Shown: one piece after another, positions 32,594 through 40,202 of the stretch
How positions within the stretch are numbered: position 1 is the first letter of the stretch
Layout: each line of letters begins with the position of its first letter
Notes under the pieces: model-generated
The model's input: the letters and a program-made list of their open reading frames with translations, nothing else
What the model was told of the DNA's origin: nothing
The model's database searches: none
Assembly (NCBI RefSeq): GCF_009806555.1
Contig: NZ_VUOK01000016.1
Span: forward strand, 1 to 64,000
Length of the DNA stretch: 64,000 bases
Reading direction: 5' to 3'
From: Methylobacterium sp. 2A
Lineage (GTDB): Bacteria > Pseudomonadota > Alphaproteobacteria > Rhizobiales > Beijerinckiaceae
Program-made: the position numbers and the translations under genes

Positions 32594-33292
32594 ATGGCTG
32601 AAATGCACGATGAGTTTTCGTTGGTTGTGCATGGCGACAGCAAATCGACATTGTCTGCAACGTTGGTCGAATTTGCATTCGCTAAATCTATGGCCCTTCA
32701 ACACAGATTGCCAAATTTCGTACTTGGTATGCGAGGAATGTCGGGAAGAAAATATCGATCTTTTATCAATAATCTAATTGCTCTCGTGCCGAACGCACGT
32801 TACTTTGAGGTCGGTTCATGGGCGGGATCTACTGCTTGCGCAGCAATGTACGGTAATAAAGCAAAAATAACATGCATCGACAACTGGTCGCAATTTGGCG
32901 GGCCACGTAATCAATTTCTGGAAAATGTCGAACGTTGCAGCAATGAAAATATCGATTTTCAGCTTATCGAATCAGATTTCAGGGAGGTAAATTACTCGCA
33001 GATTGGGAAGTATAACGTATATCTTTTCGATGGCCCCCATTTGCGTGAAGATCAGCGTGATGGCATCGTTCTCGGCATGCCAGCTCTTGATAGAGAATTT
33101 ATACTTATCGTCGATGATTGGAATTGGGCCGAGATTCGTGAGGGCACTTTCGCAGGTATTCAAGCGGGTGGTCTCGCTCTCAATTATTGCATGGAAATTA
33201 AGACCACCCAAAATGGATCGCACGCATCCGTCCCTGGAGAACGCGGCGAATGGCATAACGGGTACTTTATCGGTGTTCTTACTAAACCGTAG
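32594..33292 (+). CDS. Class I SAM-dependent methyltransferase, AT-rich (acquired)
   Basis: The 232-residue product has the Rossmann methyltransferase outline: the SAM-binding ARYFEVGSWAGSTACAAMYG, motif II acidic loop ITCIDNWSQFGG, and motif IV region NVYLFDGPHLREDQRDGI followed by ILIVDDWNWAEI. This pattern is found in Methyltransf_24-type enzymes often placed in polysaccharide gene clusters. I chose ATG 32594 because of the GAGGGGGCG sequence before it. The codon use and low GC differ strongly from the neighbours, a sign of horizontal transfer. The substrate is unknown. Confidence 0.78.
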   Translation: MAEMHDEFSLVVHGDSKSTLSATLVEFAFAKSMALQHRLPNFVLGMRGMSGRKYRSFINNLIALVPNARYFEVGSWAGSTACAAMYGNKAKITCIDNWSQFGGPRNQFLENVERCSNENIDFQLIESDFREVNYSQIGKYNVYLFDGPHLREDQRDGIVLGMPALDREFILIVDDWNWAEIREGTFAGIQAGGLALNYCMEIKTTQNGSHASVPGERGEWHNGYFIGVLTKP

Positions 33293-33417
33293 ATAGCATC
33301 AGCGCAGATGCGGCTGGGTGGCGATCGGGACCAGTCCGAGTTCGAACCTGTTTCGACGCGTTCGCCGCAGAATCGGAAGCTGCTTCGACGACGAACGCGC
33401 CAAAGGCATCTCGAGGC

Positions 33418-34359
33418 CTACCCGTTCGGCAGGTGCCGGGCGAGCGCCTCCAGCACCGCCATGCGCACGGCGACGCCCATCTCGACCTGTTCCCGGATCA
33501 GCGACTGCGCCCCGTCGGCGATTTCCGAAGAAATCTCGACGCCGCGGTTCATCGGGCCCGGATGCATCACCAGCGCATCGGGCTTGGCCAGAGCCAGCTT
33601 CTCGCCGTCGAGGCCGAAATAGCGGAAATACTCCTTCACGGAGGGGACGAACGAGCCGTTCATGCGCTCGCGCTGAAGGCGCAGCATCATCACGATGTCG
33701 CAGCCCGCGAGACCTTTGCGCATGTCCGTGAAGGTCTCGACGCCGAAGCGCTCGATACCCGCCGGCAGCAGCGTCGAGGGCGCGATCAGGCGGACCCGCG
33801 CGCCCATGGCCTGGAGCAGGATCAGGTTCGAGCGCGCCACCCGCGAGTGCAGGACGTCGCCGCAGATCGCCACCTGCAGCCCCTCGATCCGGCCCTTGTT
33901 GCGGCGGATGGTGAGCGCGTCGAGGAGCGCCTGGGTCGGATGCTCGTGCGCGCCGTCGCCGGCATTGACCACCGCGCAATCGACCTTGCGGGCGAGGAGA
34001 TGCACCGCGCCGGCCGATTCGTGGCGGACCACGATGATGTCGGGCCGCATGGCGTTGAGCGTCGCGGCGGTGTCGATCAGGGTCTCGCCCTTCTTCACCG
34101 AGGACGAGGCCACCGACATGTTCATCACGTCGGCGCCGAGTCGCTTGCCGGCGAGCTCGAAGGAGGATTGCGTCCGGGTCGAGGGCTCGAAGAACAGGTT
34201 GATCTGCGTGCGGCCCCGGAGGGTCGTGCGCTTCTTCTCCACCTGCCGCGAGATGTCGACGGCCGCATCGGCGGCGTCGAGCAACCCCTCGATGTCGGGC
34301 CGGGTCAGGCCCTCGATGCCGAGGAGGTGCCGGTGCGGGAAGGGCGCGGGCGTCGTCAT
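33418..34359 (-). CDS. pyrB: Aspartate carbamoyltransferase catalytic chain
   Basis: PyrB joins aspartate and carbamoyl phosphate in pyrimidine synthesis. The 313-residue product contains the carbamoyl-phosphate loop [13 protein letters not shown], the Ser/Lys loop [23 protein letters not shown] and the aspartate-binding [13 protein letters not shown]. No regulatory chain or pyrC is adjacent on the visible strand; pyrC would be expected next to it in many relatives but is absent here. Confidence 0.97.
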   Translation of the reverse strand: MTTPAPFPHRHLLGIEGLTRPDIEGLLDAADAAVDISRQVEKKRTTLRGRTQINLFFEPSTRTQSSFELAGKRLGADVMNMSVASSSVKKGETLIDTAATLNAMRPDIIVVRHESAGAVHLLARKVDCAVVNAGDGAHEHPTQALLDALTIRRNKGRIEGLQVAICGDVLHSRVARSNLILLQAMGARVRLIAPSTLLPAGIERFGVETFTDMRKGLAGCDIVMMLRLQRERMNGSFVPSVKEYFRYFGLDGEKLALAKPDALVMHPGPMNRGVEISSEIADGAQSLIREQVEMGVAVRMAVLEALARHLPNG

Positions 34360-34733
34360 GATGAGGCCCGGGTGTAGGTGCGTCGCGCCCGGCGGGCAAG
34401 GCTGTGATGCTCAGTCATCCCGATTCAGCGCGCGGCGCGCTCCTCTCTCATGTGGTTTGCGGCCTTTCCTGCTGCTTTGGCGAAAGAGAGCAGTCGGCCC
34501 CGCATCTCTCCCTCCCCCGCAGGGGGAGGGAGCGCCCTCGGGTTCGCGGTGGCTCCCATACTGCTCACGATGTGGGACCATCGGAGCCTCCCCCTTCGCG
34601 CGTGGATCCAAAGACGCCTGCGGCCTTTTTTTCCGGCGGATGGTAACCGGAGCAGCCCGCGCCACGTATTCGCCCGGACGGTCGGGATTCGGACGATTCT
34701 CGGCCCTGCGAGACTTGCCCGGGATCCAGACGC
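34360..34733. other. Gene-free stretch with a short palindrome
   Basis: It contains CTCCCTCCCCCGCAGGGGGAGGGAG near 34508-34532, a compact perfect-looking hairpin related to the arms of the 1951 and 27895 elements. No gene is supported. It separates the divergent pyrB and cytochrome b genes. Confidence 0.5.
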
Positions 34734-35594
34734 TTGGCCGCCTCCCCTGCCCTCGAAGCCCCCGAGACCGTCGACCGGACGGGGCGCCGCTGGTTCTACC
34801 GCCACCCGCTGGTGATCCGGCTGGCGCACTGGGTCAACGCCGCGGTGCTGCTCGTGCTGCTGATGAGCGGCCTGCAGATCTTCAACGCCCACCCGGCCCT
34901 CTACTGGGGCGCGACCTCGACCTTCGACAATCCGGCGCTCGCCATCACCGACGTGCAGGGAAGCGACGGCCGGAGCCGCGGCGTCGTGACGATCGGTTCC
35001 CACACCCTCGACACCACCGGCGTGCTCGGCCTGTCGAAGCAGGGCGGCATCGAGGTGGAGCGCGCCTTCCCGTCCTGGGCGACCCTGCCGGCCGATCAGG
35101 ACCTCGCCACGGGGCGGCGCTGGCACTTCCTGTTCGCGTGGTTCCTGGTCCTCAACGGGGCGGTCTACCTCCTTTACGGCGTGTTCAGCGGCCAGTTGCG
35201 CCGCCGCCTGATCCCGGACGGCGACCAGATCCGCGACTTCGGCGGCTCCGTGAGGGAGCACCTGCTCCTGCGCTTCCCCGAGGGCACGGAGGCCAAGCGC
35301 TACAACGTCATCCAGAAGCTGACCTACCTCGTCCTCGTGCTGGGCCTGCTGCCCGCCATGGTGCTGGCCGGCCTCGCCATGTCGCCGGGTATGGATGCGG
35401 CCTGGCCCTGGCTCACCGAGCTGTTCGGCGGCCGGCAATCGGCGCGCAGCGTCCACTTCATCGCGGCCGGGCTGATCCTGCTGTTCGTGGTGGTCCACGT
35501 GCTGCTCGTGATCGTCTCCGGACTCGTCAACAACATGCGCGGCATGATCACCGGCTGGTTCAGCCTCGGCCGCGACCGGGAGACCGCGCGATGA
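34734..35594 (+). CDS. Cytochrome b561-type membrane subunit
   Basis: The 286-residue product has four main membrane helices with histidines placed for haem binding: IRLAHWVNAAVLLVLLMSG, RWHFLFAWFLVLNGAVYLLYG, KLTYLVLVLGLLPAMVLAGL and RSVHFIAAGLILLFVVVHVLL. Such proteins pass electrons between quinol and a periplasmic partner. It overlaps the molybdopterin oxidoreductase gene by ATGA, so they form a pair. The start is a TTG at 34734; no ATG lies before the first helix, so this is the best choice but not certain. Confidence 0.85.
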   Translation: MAASPALEAPETVDRTGRRWFYRHPLVIRLAHWVNAAVLLVLLMSGLQIFNAHPALYWGATSTFDNPALAITDVQGSDGRSRGVVTIGSHTLDTTGVLGLSKQGGIEVERAFPSWATLPADQDLATGRRWHFLFAWFLVLNGAVYLLYGVFSGQLRRRLIPDGDQIRDFGGSVREHLLLRFPEGTEAKRYNVIQKLTYLVLVLGLLPAMVLAGLAMSPGMDAAWPWLTELFGGRQSARSVHFIAAGLILLFVVVHVLLVIVSGLVNNMRGMITGWFSLGRDRETAR

Positions 35595-36550
35595 TCCTCC
35601 ACCGCCGCAAGATCCTCACCGCCGGCGCCGGCCTGATGGGCACCGCGCTCCTCGGCGGCTGCGACCGATTCGCCGGCACCGAGGCGGGGCAGCGCACCCT
35701 CAGGGTCGGCGAGGACGCGAATGAATACGTCCAGCGCCTGCTGATGTCGCCGACGACGCTGGCCCGGGAATTCCCGGCCTCGATGATCTCGCCCTGGTTC
35801 AAGCCGAACGGCTCGATCGACCCGCCGGACCGCGGCTACCGGGCGCTGGCGGCGCAGAACTTTTCGGACTTCAAGCTGGCGGTGGACGGGCTCGTCCAGA
35901 CGCCGCTGGCGCTGAGCCTCGCGGACCTGCGCGCCCTGCCCGCCCGGACCCAGATCACCCGCCACGATTGCGTGGAGGGCTGGAGCTGCATCGGGCAGTG
36001 GGCCGGCGTGCCGCTCGGCGAGGTTCTGAAGAAGGCCGGGCTGAAGCCGCAGGCGCGCTACGCCGTGTTCCACTGCGCCGACACGCTGGAATACGAAGCC
36101 GGTCCCAAGGGTGGGGGCAAGGGGCGGGCCCAGGGGGCCTCCCTGTGGCGCCCGACCCATCCGGGCGCGGTCCGTGAGGCCTATCTCCAGCTCGCGGCCG
36201 CCGACGATTGGGGCGGCCCCGCCACCGCCACCGACGCCCCCAAGGACGATTGGGGCCAGGGCAGCCCGGCCCCGGAGCCCGAGGAGACGCGCACGCCGAT
36301 CCGCTATTACGAGAGCATCGACCTCTACGACGCCTTCAACCCGCAGACGATCCTGGCCTACGACCTCAACGGCAAGCCGCTGCCGGTCTCGAACGGCGCG
36401 CCCCTGCGCCTGCGGGTCGAGCGCCAGCTCGGCTACAAGCAGGCCAAATACGTGATGCGGGTGGAGATGGTGGAATCGCTCGCCGGCATCGGCCAGGGCG
36501 GCGGCGGCTACTGGGAGGATCGCGGCTACGAGTGGTACGCGGGGATCTGA
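35591..36550 (+). CDS. Molybdopterin-dependent oxidoreductase, YedY-like lipoprotein
   Basis: The product begins with a twin-arginine-like signal and a lipobox (HRRKIL... LLGGC), so it is probably exported folded and anchored by lipid. It has the sulfite-oxidase-type fold with the molybdenum-ligand Cys in HDCVEGWSCIGQWAGVP and the conserved YYESIDLYDAF. Between these, after DTLEYEAGPKG, is a Gly/Pro/Ala-rich insert of about 60 residues that usual family members lack. With the cytochrome b partner it probably reduces or oxidises a small periplasmic substrate, perhaps oxidised methionine; this is not shown by the sequence. Confidence 0.87.
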   Translation: MILHRRKILTAGAGLMGTALLGGCDRFAGTEAGQRTLRVGEDANEYVQRLLMSPTTLAREFPASMISPWFKPNGSIDPPDRGYRALAAQNFSDFKLAVDGLVQTPLALSLADLRALPARTQITRHDCVEGWSCIGQWAGVPLGEVLKKAGLKPQARYAVFHCADTLEYEAGPKGGGKGRAQGASLWRPTHPGAVREAYLQLAAADDWGGPATATDAPKDDWGQGSPAPEPEETRTPIRYYESIDLYDAFNPQTILAYDLNGKPLPVSNGAPLRLRVERQLGYKQAKYVMRVEMVESLAGIGQGGGGYWEDRGYEWYAGI

Positions 36551-36887
36551 GGCGCCGATCGGGATTCCGAGCCGCTGACGCGGCAAGTCTCGTGCTGGAT
36601 CCCGGATCAGGTTCCGCTTCGCTCCACCTGTCCGGGAAAGGGATCATCCAGGATGACGCGCAACCCTTTCCCGGACGCATGCAGCGAAAGCGGAATGCGA
36701 TCCGGGACCCGGCGCAAAAGTGCCGCGCAGCGGCTCAGCCGAACAACCTCACGATTTGACATCCCGCCGCCCGTGACCCACTTGTCCCCGGCGCGCGGCC
36801 CCGGCCCGACGGCGGGCATACGTCCCTCGCGAATTGCGAACAGAATTCGTCCGTCGTGCCCAGGCTCCGTCAGGGGCAGAGGTCTTA
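36551..36887. other. Gene-free stretch with palindrome, upstream of topA
   Basis: The region holds a hairpin (listed separately at 36611-36694) that may end the preceding operon, and then the topA promoter region. No open frame is supported. Confidence 0.5.
36611..36694. repeat. Palindromic element with 13-bp perfect arms
   Basis: GTCCGGGAAAGGG (36630-36642) pairs perfectly with CCCTTTCCCGGAC (36664-36676); outer arms TTCCGCTTCGCT and AGCGAAAGCGGAA extend the stem with one bulge. It is placed where a terminator for the oxidoreductase operon would be, but there is no T run. Confidence 0.8.
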
Positions 36888-39608
36888 ATGAAAGTCGTCG
36901 TCGTCGAGTCGCCGGCCAAAGCCAAGACGATCAACAAGTATCTCGGCCGCGACTATGAAGTCATCGCCTCCTTCGGGCATATCCGCGACCTGCCGCCCAA
37001 GGACGGCTCGGTGGATCCCGAGCAGGATTTCCACATGGTCTGGGAGCTGGCCGACCGGGGCGCGAGCCGGGTCAGCGAGATCGCCAAGGCGGTCAAGGGC
37101 GCCGACAAGCTGATCCTGGCGACCGACCCGGATCGCGAGGGCGAGGCGATCTCCTGGCACGTGCTGGAGGCGCTCACCGCCCGCAAGGCGCTCAAGGGCA
37201 TCCCGGTCGAGCGCGTGACCTTCAACGCCATCACCAAGGCGTCGGTCGAGCAGGCCATGCGCAAGCCGCGGGAGATCGACCAGGCGCTGGTCGATGCCTA
37301 TCTGGCGCGCCGGGCGCTCGACTACCTCGTGGGCTTCAACCTCTCGCCGGTCCTCTGGCGCAAGCTGCCGGGCGCCCGCTCGGCCGGGCGCGTGCAGTCC
37401 GTGGCGCTCCGCCTCGTGGTCGAGCGCGAGATGGAGATCGAGCGGTTCAAGCCGCGCGAGTACTGGACGATCGTCGCCACGCTGACGACCGCCGACGGCG
37501 CCACCTTCGAGGCCCGGCTCGTGGGCGCCGACGGCAAGCGCATCCAGCGCCTCGATGTCGGCACGGGCGAGGAGGCGGCCGCCTTCAAGCGCGACCTCGA
37601 GCGCGCGACCTTCCAGGTGGCGAGCGTCGAGGCGAAGCCCGCCAAGCGCCACCCGCAGCCGCCCTTCACCACCTCGACCCTCCAGCAGGAAGCATCGCGC
37701 AAGCTCGGGATGGCGCCGGCCCAGACCATGCGGGTCGCCCAGCGCCTCTACGAGGGTGTCGATCTCGGCGGCGAGACGGTCGGCATCATCACCTACATGC
37801 GGACCGACGGCGTCGACATGGCGCCGGAGGCGATCCAGGATGCCCGCCGGGTGATCGGCAAGGAGTTCGGCGACCGCTACGTGCCGGATGCGCCGCGCAA
37901 GTACAGCGTCAAGGCCAAGAACGCCCAGGAGGCCCACGAGGCGGTGCGGCCGACCGATATGGGCCGCCTGCCCAAGATGGTCGCGCGCCATCTGGAGCCC
38001 GAGCAGGCCAAGCTCTACGAGCTGATCTGGACCCGCACCATGGCGAGCCAGATGGAATCGGCCGAGCTGGAGCGCACCACCGTGGACGTCACCGCGAAGG
38101 TCGGGCCGCGGACCATCGATCTGCGTGCGACGGGGCAGGTGGTGAAGTTCGACGGCTTCCTGGCCCTCTATCAGGAGGGCAAGGACGACCCCGATCCGAA
38201 CGCGGCCCCTTTGGGGCGCGCTATGGAGGAGGACGAGGAGAGCCGCCGCCTGCCGCCCATGAAGGCCGGCGACCCGCTCAAGCGCGAGCGGATCAGCTCG
38301 ACCCAGCACTTCACCGAGCCGCCGCCGCGCTACTCCGAGGCGAGCCTCGTGAAGCGCATGGAGGAGCTCGGCATCGGCCGGCCCTCGACCTATGCCGCGG
38401 TTCTCCAGACCCTGCGGGATCGCGAATACGTCAAGATCGAAAAGAAGCGGCTGCAGCCGGAGGATAAGGGGCGGCTCGTCACGGGCTTCCTCGAGAGTTT
38501 CTTCCGGCGCTACGTGGAGTATGACTTCACGGCCGACCTGGAGGAGCAGCTCGACCGCGTTTCCAACGCGGAGATCGACTGGCGGGCGGTTCTGCGCGAC
38601 TTCTGGCGCGATTTCTCCGCGGCGATCGGCGAGACCAAGGAATTGCGCGTCACCGACGTGCTGGAGGCGCTGAACGGGCTGCTGGGTCCGCACATCTTCC
38701 CCGACAAGGGCGACGGCTCGAACCCGCGCACCTGCCCGACCTGCGGCTCGGGCCAGCTCTCGCTGAAGCTCGGCAAGTTCGGGGCCTTCATCGGCTGCTC
38801 GAACTATCCCGAGTGCAAGTATACCCGTCAGCTCTCGGCCTCCGGCGTCGAGGGCGAGGGCGACGGCTCCTCGGCGGAGGGCGGCCAGCCGGGCGTGCGG
38901 GTGCTGGGCAACGATCCGGCGACCGGCCTGCCGGTGACGCTGCGCGACGGCCGGTTCGGGCCGTTCCTGCAACTCGGCGAGGCCTCCACCGAGAAGGGGG
39001 CGGAGAAGCCGAAGCGCTCGTCGCTGCCCAAGGGGCTCAGCCCCTCTGCGGTGGATCTGGAGAAGGCGCTGGCGCTGCTGTCGCTGCCGCGCGAGGTGGC
39101 GCGCCATCCCGAGACCGGCGAGCCGATCCTGGCCAATCTCGGCCGGTTCGGACCCTACGTGCAGCACGGGAAGACCTACGCCAATCTCGGCAAGGACGAT
39201 GACGTGCTGGAGATCGGGGCGAACCGCGCCATCGATCTGATCGTCGCCAAGGAGCAGGGCGGCGGTCGCGGCCGCCCGGCCGCCGATCCCGGCCGGCCGC
39301 TCGGCAAGGACGAGGCGAGCGGGCGCGACCTCGTGGTCAAGGCCGGACGCTACGGTCCCTACGTCACCGATGGCGAGGTCAACGCCACCCTGCCGAAGAC
39401 GATGACCGCCGAGGCGCTCACCCTCGACGAGGCGATCGCCCTGGTGAACGCCAAGCGGGCGTCGGGCGGCGGCAAGCCGGCGAAGCGCGGGGCGGCTCGG
39501 AAGGGCTCGGCCCGGGCGGCGAGCGGCGACAAGCCGGCGGCCAAGAAGACCGCCGCGAAGAAGCCGGCCGCCAAGAAGGCGCCGGCGAAGAAGACGAGTT
39601 CGGGCTGA
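36888..39608 (+). CDS. topA: DNA topoisomerase I
   Basis: TopA relaxes negative supercoils by cutting one strand. The 906-residue product has the Toprim domain (VVVESPAKAKTINKYLG, DPDREGEAISWH), the catalytic Tyr303 in GIITYMRTDGVD, one C4 zinc finger (CPTCGSG...GCSNYPEC, near residues 615-645) and three C-terminal repeats of the 'GRFGPF/YVQ' type. The end is a Lys/Ala-rich tail (AAKKPAAKKAPAKKTSS), like histone H1, which adds nonspecific DNA binding. I chose the ATG at 36888 (MKVVVVESPA), the conserved start. Confidence 0.97.
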   Translation: MKVVVVESPAKAKTINKYLGRDYEVIASFGHIRDLPPKDGSVDPEQDFHMVWELADRGASRVSEIAKAVKGADKLILATDPDREGEAISWHVLEALTARKALKGIPVERVTFNAITKASVEQAMRKPREIDQALVDAYLARRALDYLVGFNLSPVLWRKLPGARSAGRVQSVALRLVVEREMEIERFKPREYWTIVATLTTADGATFEARLVGADGKRIQRLDVGTGEEAAAFKRDLERATFQVASVEAKPAKRHPQPPFTTSTLQQEASRKLGMAPAQTMRVAQRLYEGVDLGGETVGIITYMRTDGVDMAPEAIQDARRVIGKEFGDRYVPDAPRKYSVKAKNAQEAHEAVRPTDMGRLPKMVARHLEPEQAKLYELIWTRTMASQMESAELERTTVDVTAKVGPRTIDLRATGQVVKFDGFLALYQEGKDDPDPNAAPLGRAMEEDEESRRLPPMKAGDPLKRERISSTQHFTEPPPRYSEASLVKRMEELGIGRPSTYAAVLQTLRDREYVKIEKKRLQPEDKGRLVTGFLESFFRRYVEYDFTADLEEQLDRVSNAEIDWRAVLRDFWRDFSAAIGETKELRVTDVLEALNGLLGPHIFPDKGDGSNPRTCPTCGSGQLSLKLGKFGAFIGCSNYPECKYTRQLSASGVEGEGDGSSAEGGQPGVRVLGNDPATGLPVTLRDGRFGPFLQLGEASTEKGAEKPKRSSLPKGLSPSAVDLEKALALLSLPREVARHPETGEPILANLGRFGPYVQHGKTYANLGKDDDVLEIGANRAIDLIVAKEQGGGRGRPAADPGRPLGKDEASGRDLVVKAGRYGPYVTDGEVNATLPKTMTAEALTLDEAIALVNAKRASGGGKPAKRGAARKGSARAASGDKPAAKKTAAKKPAAKKAPAKKTSSG

Positions 39609-39627
39609 GGGCGGGGCGCCGCCCGCC

Positions 39628-39816
39628 TCAGACCAGGTAGGTGATCGTCGCCGCCAGAGCGGTGGCGAAGGTCGCCAGCGCGATCGTGGTGGCGTTCACC
39701 AGGGTCCGCGCCTGCGGCAGACCGGCCGCATCGTCCTCGCATCCGAAGGCGGCGCCGGCCGCGTGCTCGAAGCGGATCAGCGTCAGGCGGCGGGCCTCGA
39801 TCGCGGCGTCACTCAT
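39628..39816 (-). CDS. Small membrane-anchored protein (62 aa)
   Basis: The ATG at 39816 follows AGGGAGA. The product has a polar N-terminal half (SDAAIEARRLTLIRFEHAAG) and one C-terminal membrane helix (TTIALATFATALAATITYLV), a tail-anchored layout. It is convergent with topA (20-base gap). Unknown function. Confidence 0.6.
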   Translation of the reverse strand: MSDAAIEARRLTLIRFEHAAGAAFGCEDDAAGLPQARTLVNATTIALATFATALAATITYLV

Positions 39817-40202
39817 GGACGGGGTCTCCCTGGACTGCGGCTCCCTGACCACGGTCAAGTTTTATCTCCGCCGATAACGTGGATCGTACCGAACTGTTCC
39901 GGTGGAGATCTGCTGAGATCTGACGGACATGTCGCGAGAAAGCTTTAACCCATCGTTGTGCAACGTCCCGATGACGGTTGGCGGGCCGATCCGCGGCCGG
40001 CGCAGCCGATCGCCCCTCGCTCGCGGCGGCGCAGCATGCGATGATGCGGCCGTAGCGCCGAGGCGGAACGCTTCGCGCGAATGGCTTTGATGTTTACGTT
40101 TTGTTCCGCTATGATGCGGGGATGAAGGCGCATGCACCACGACCCCAGATCCGTCTGCGCGAAGCCGAGCCGGCCGACGCGCCGCGCCCCCGGAGGCCGC
40201 GC
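39817..40202. other. Region between small gene and parE, with the parE promoter
   Basis: No gene is supported on either strand. The segment just before parE includes a good sigma-70-like promoter (listed separately). If that promoter is used, the in-frame ATG at 40122 would coincide with the transcription start. Confidence 0.5.
40087..40115 (+). promoter_or_regulatory. Probable promoter of parE
   Basis: TTGATG (40087-40092) and TATGAT (40110-40115) are separated by exactly 17 bases, close to the sigma-70 consensus. Transcription would start near 40122, which argues for a protein start downstream of that point. Confidence 0.6.

Noticed and set aside
32211..32678. 155-codon minus-strand frame in the AT-rich patch
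   Set aside because: It overlaps the start of the methyltransferase gene, has no ribosome binding site, and the plus strand shows more protein-like pieces.
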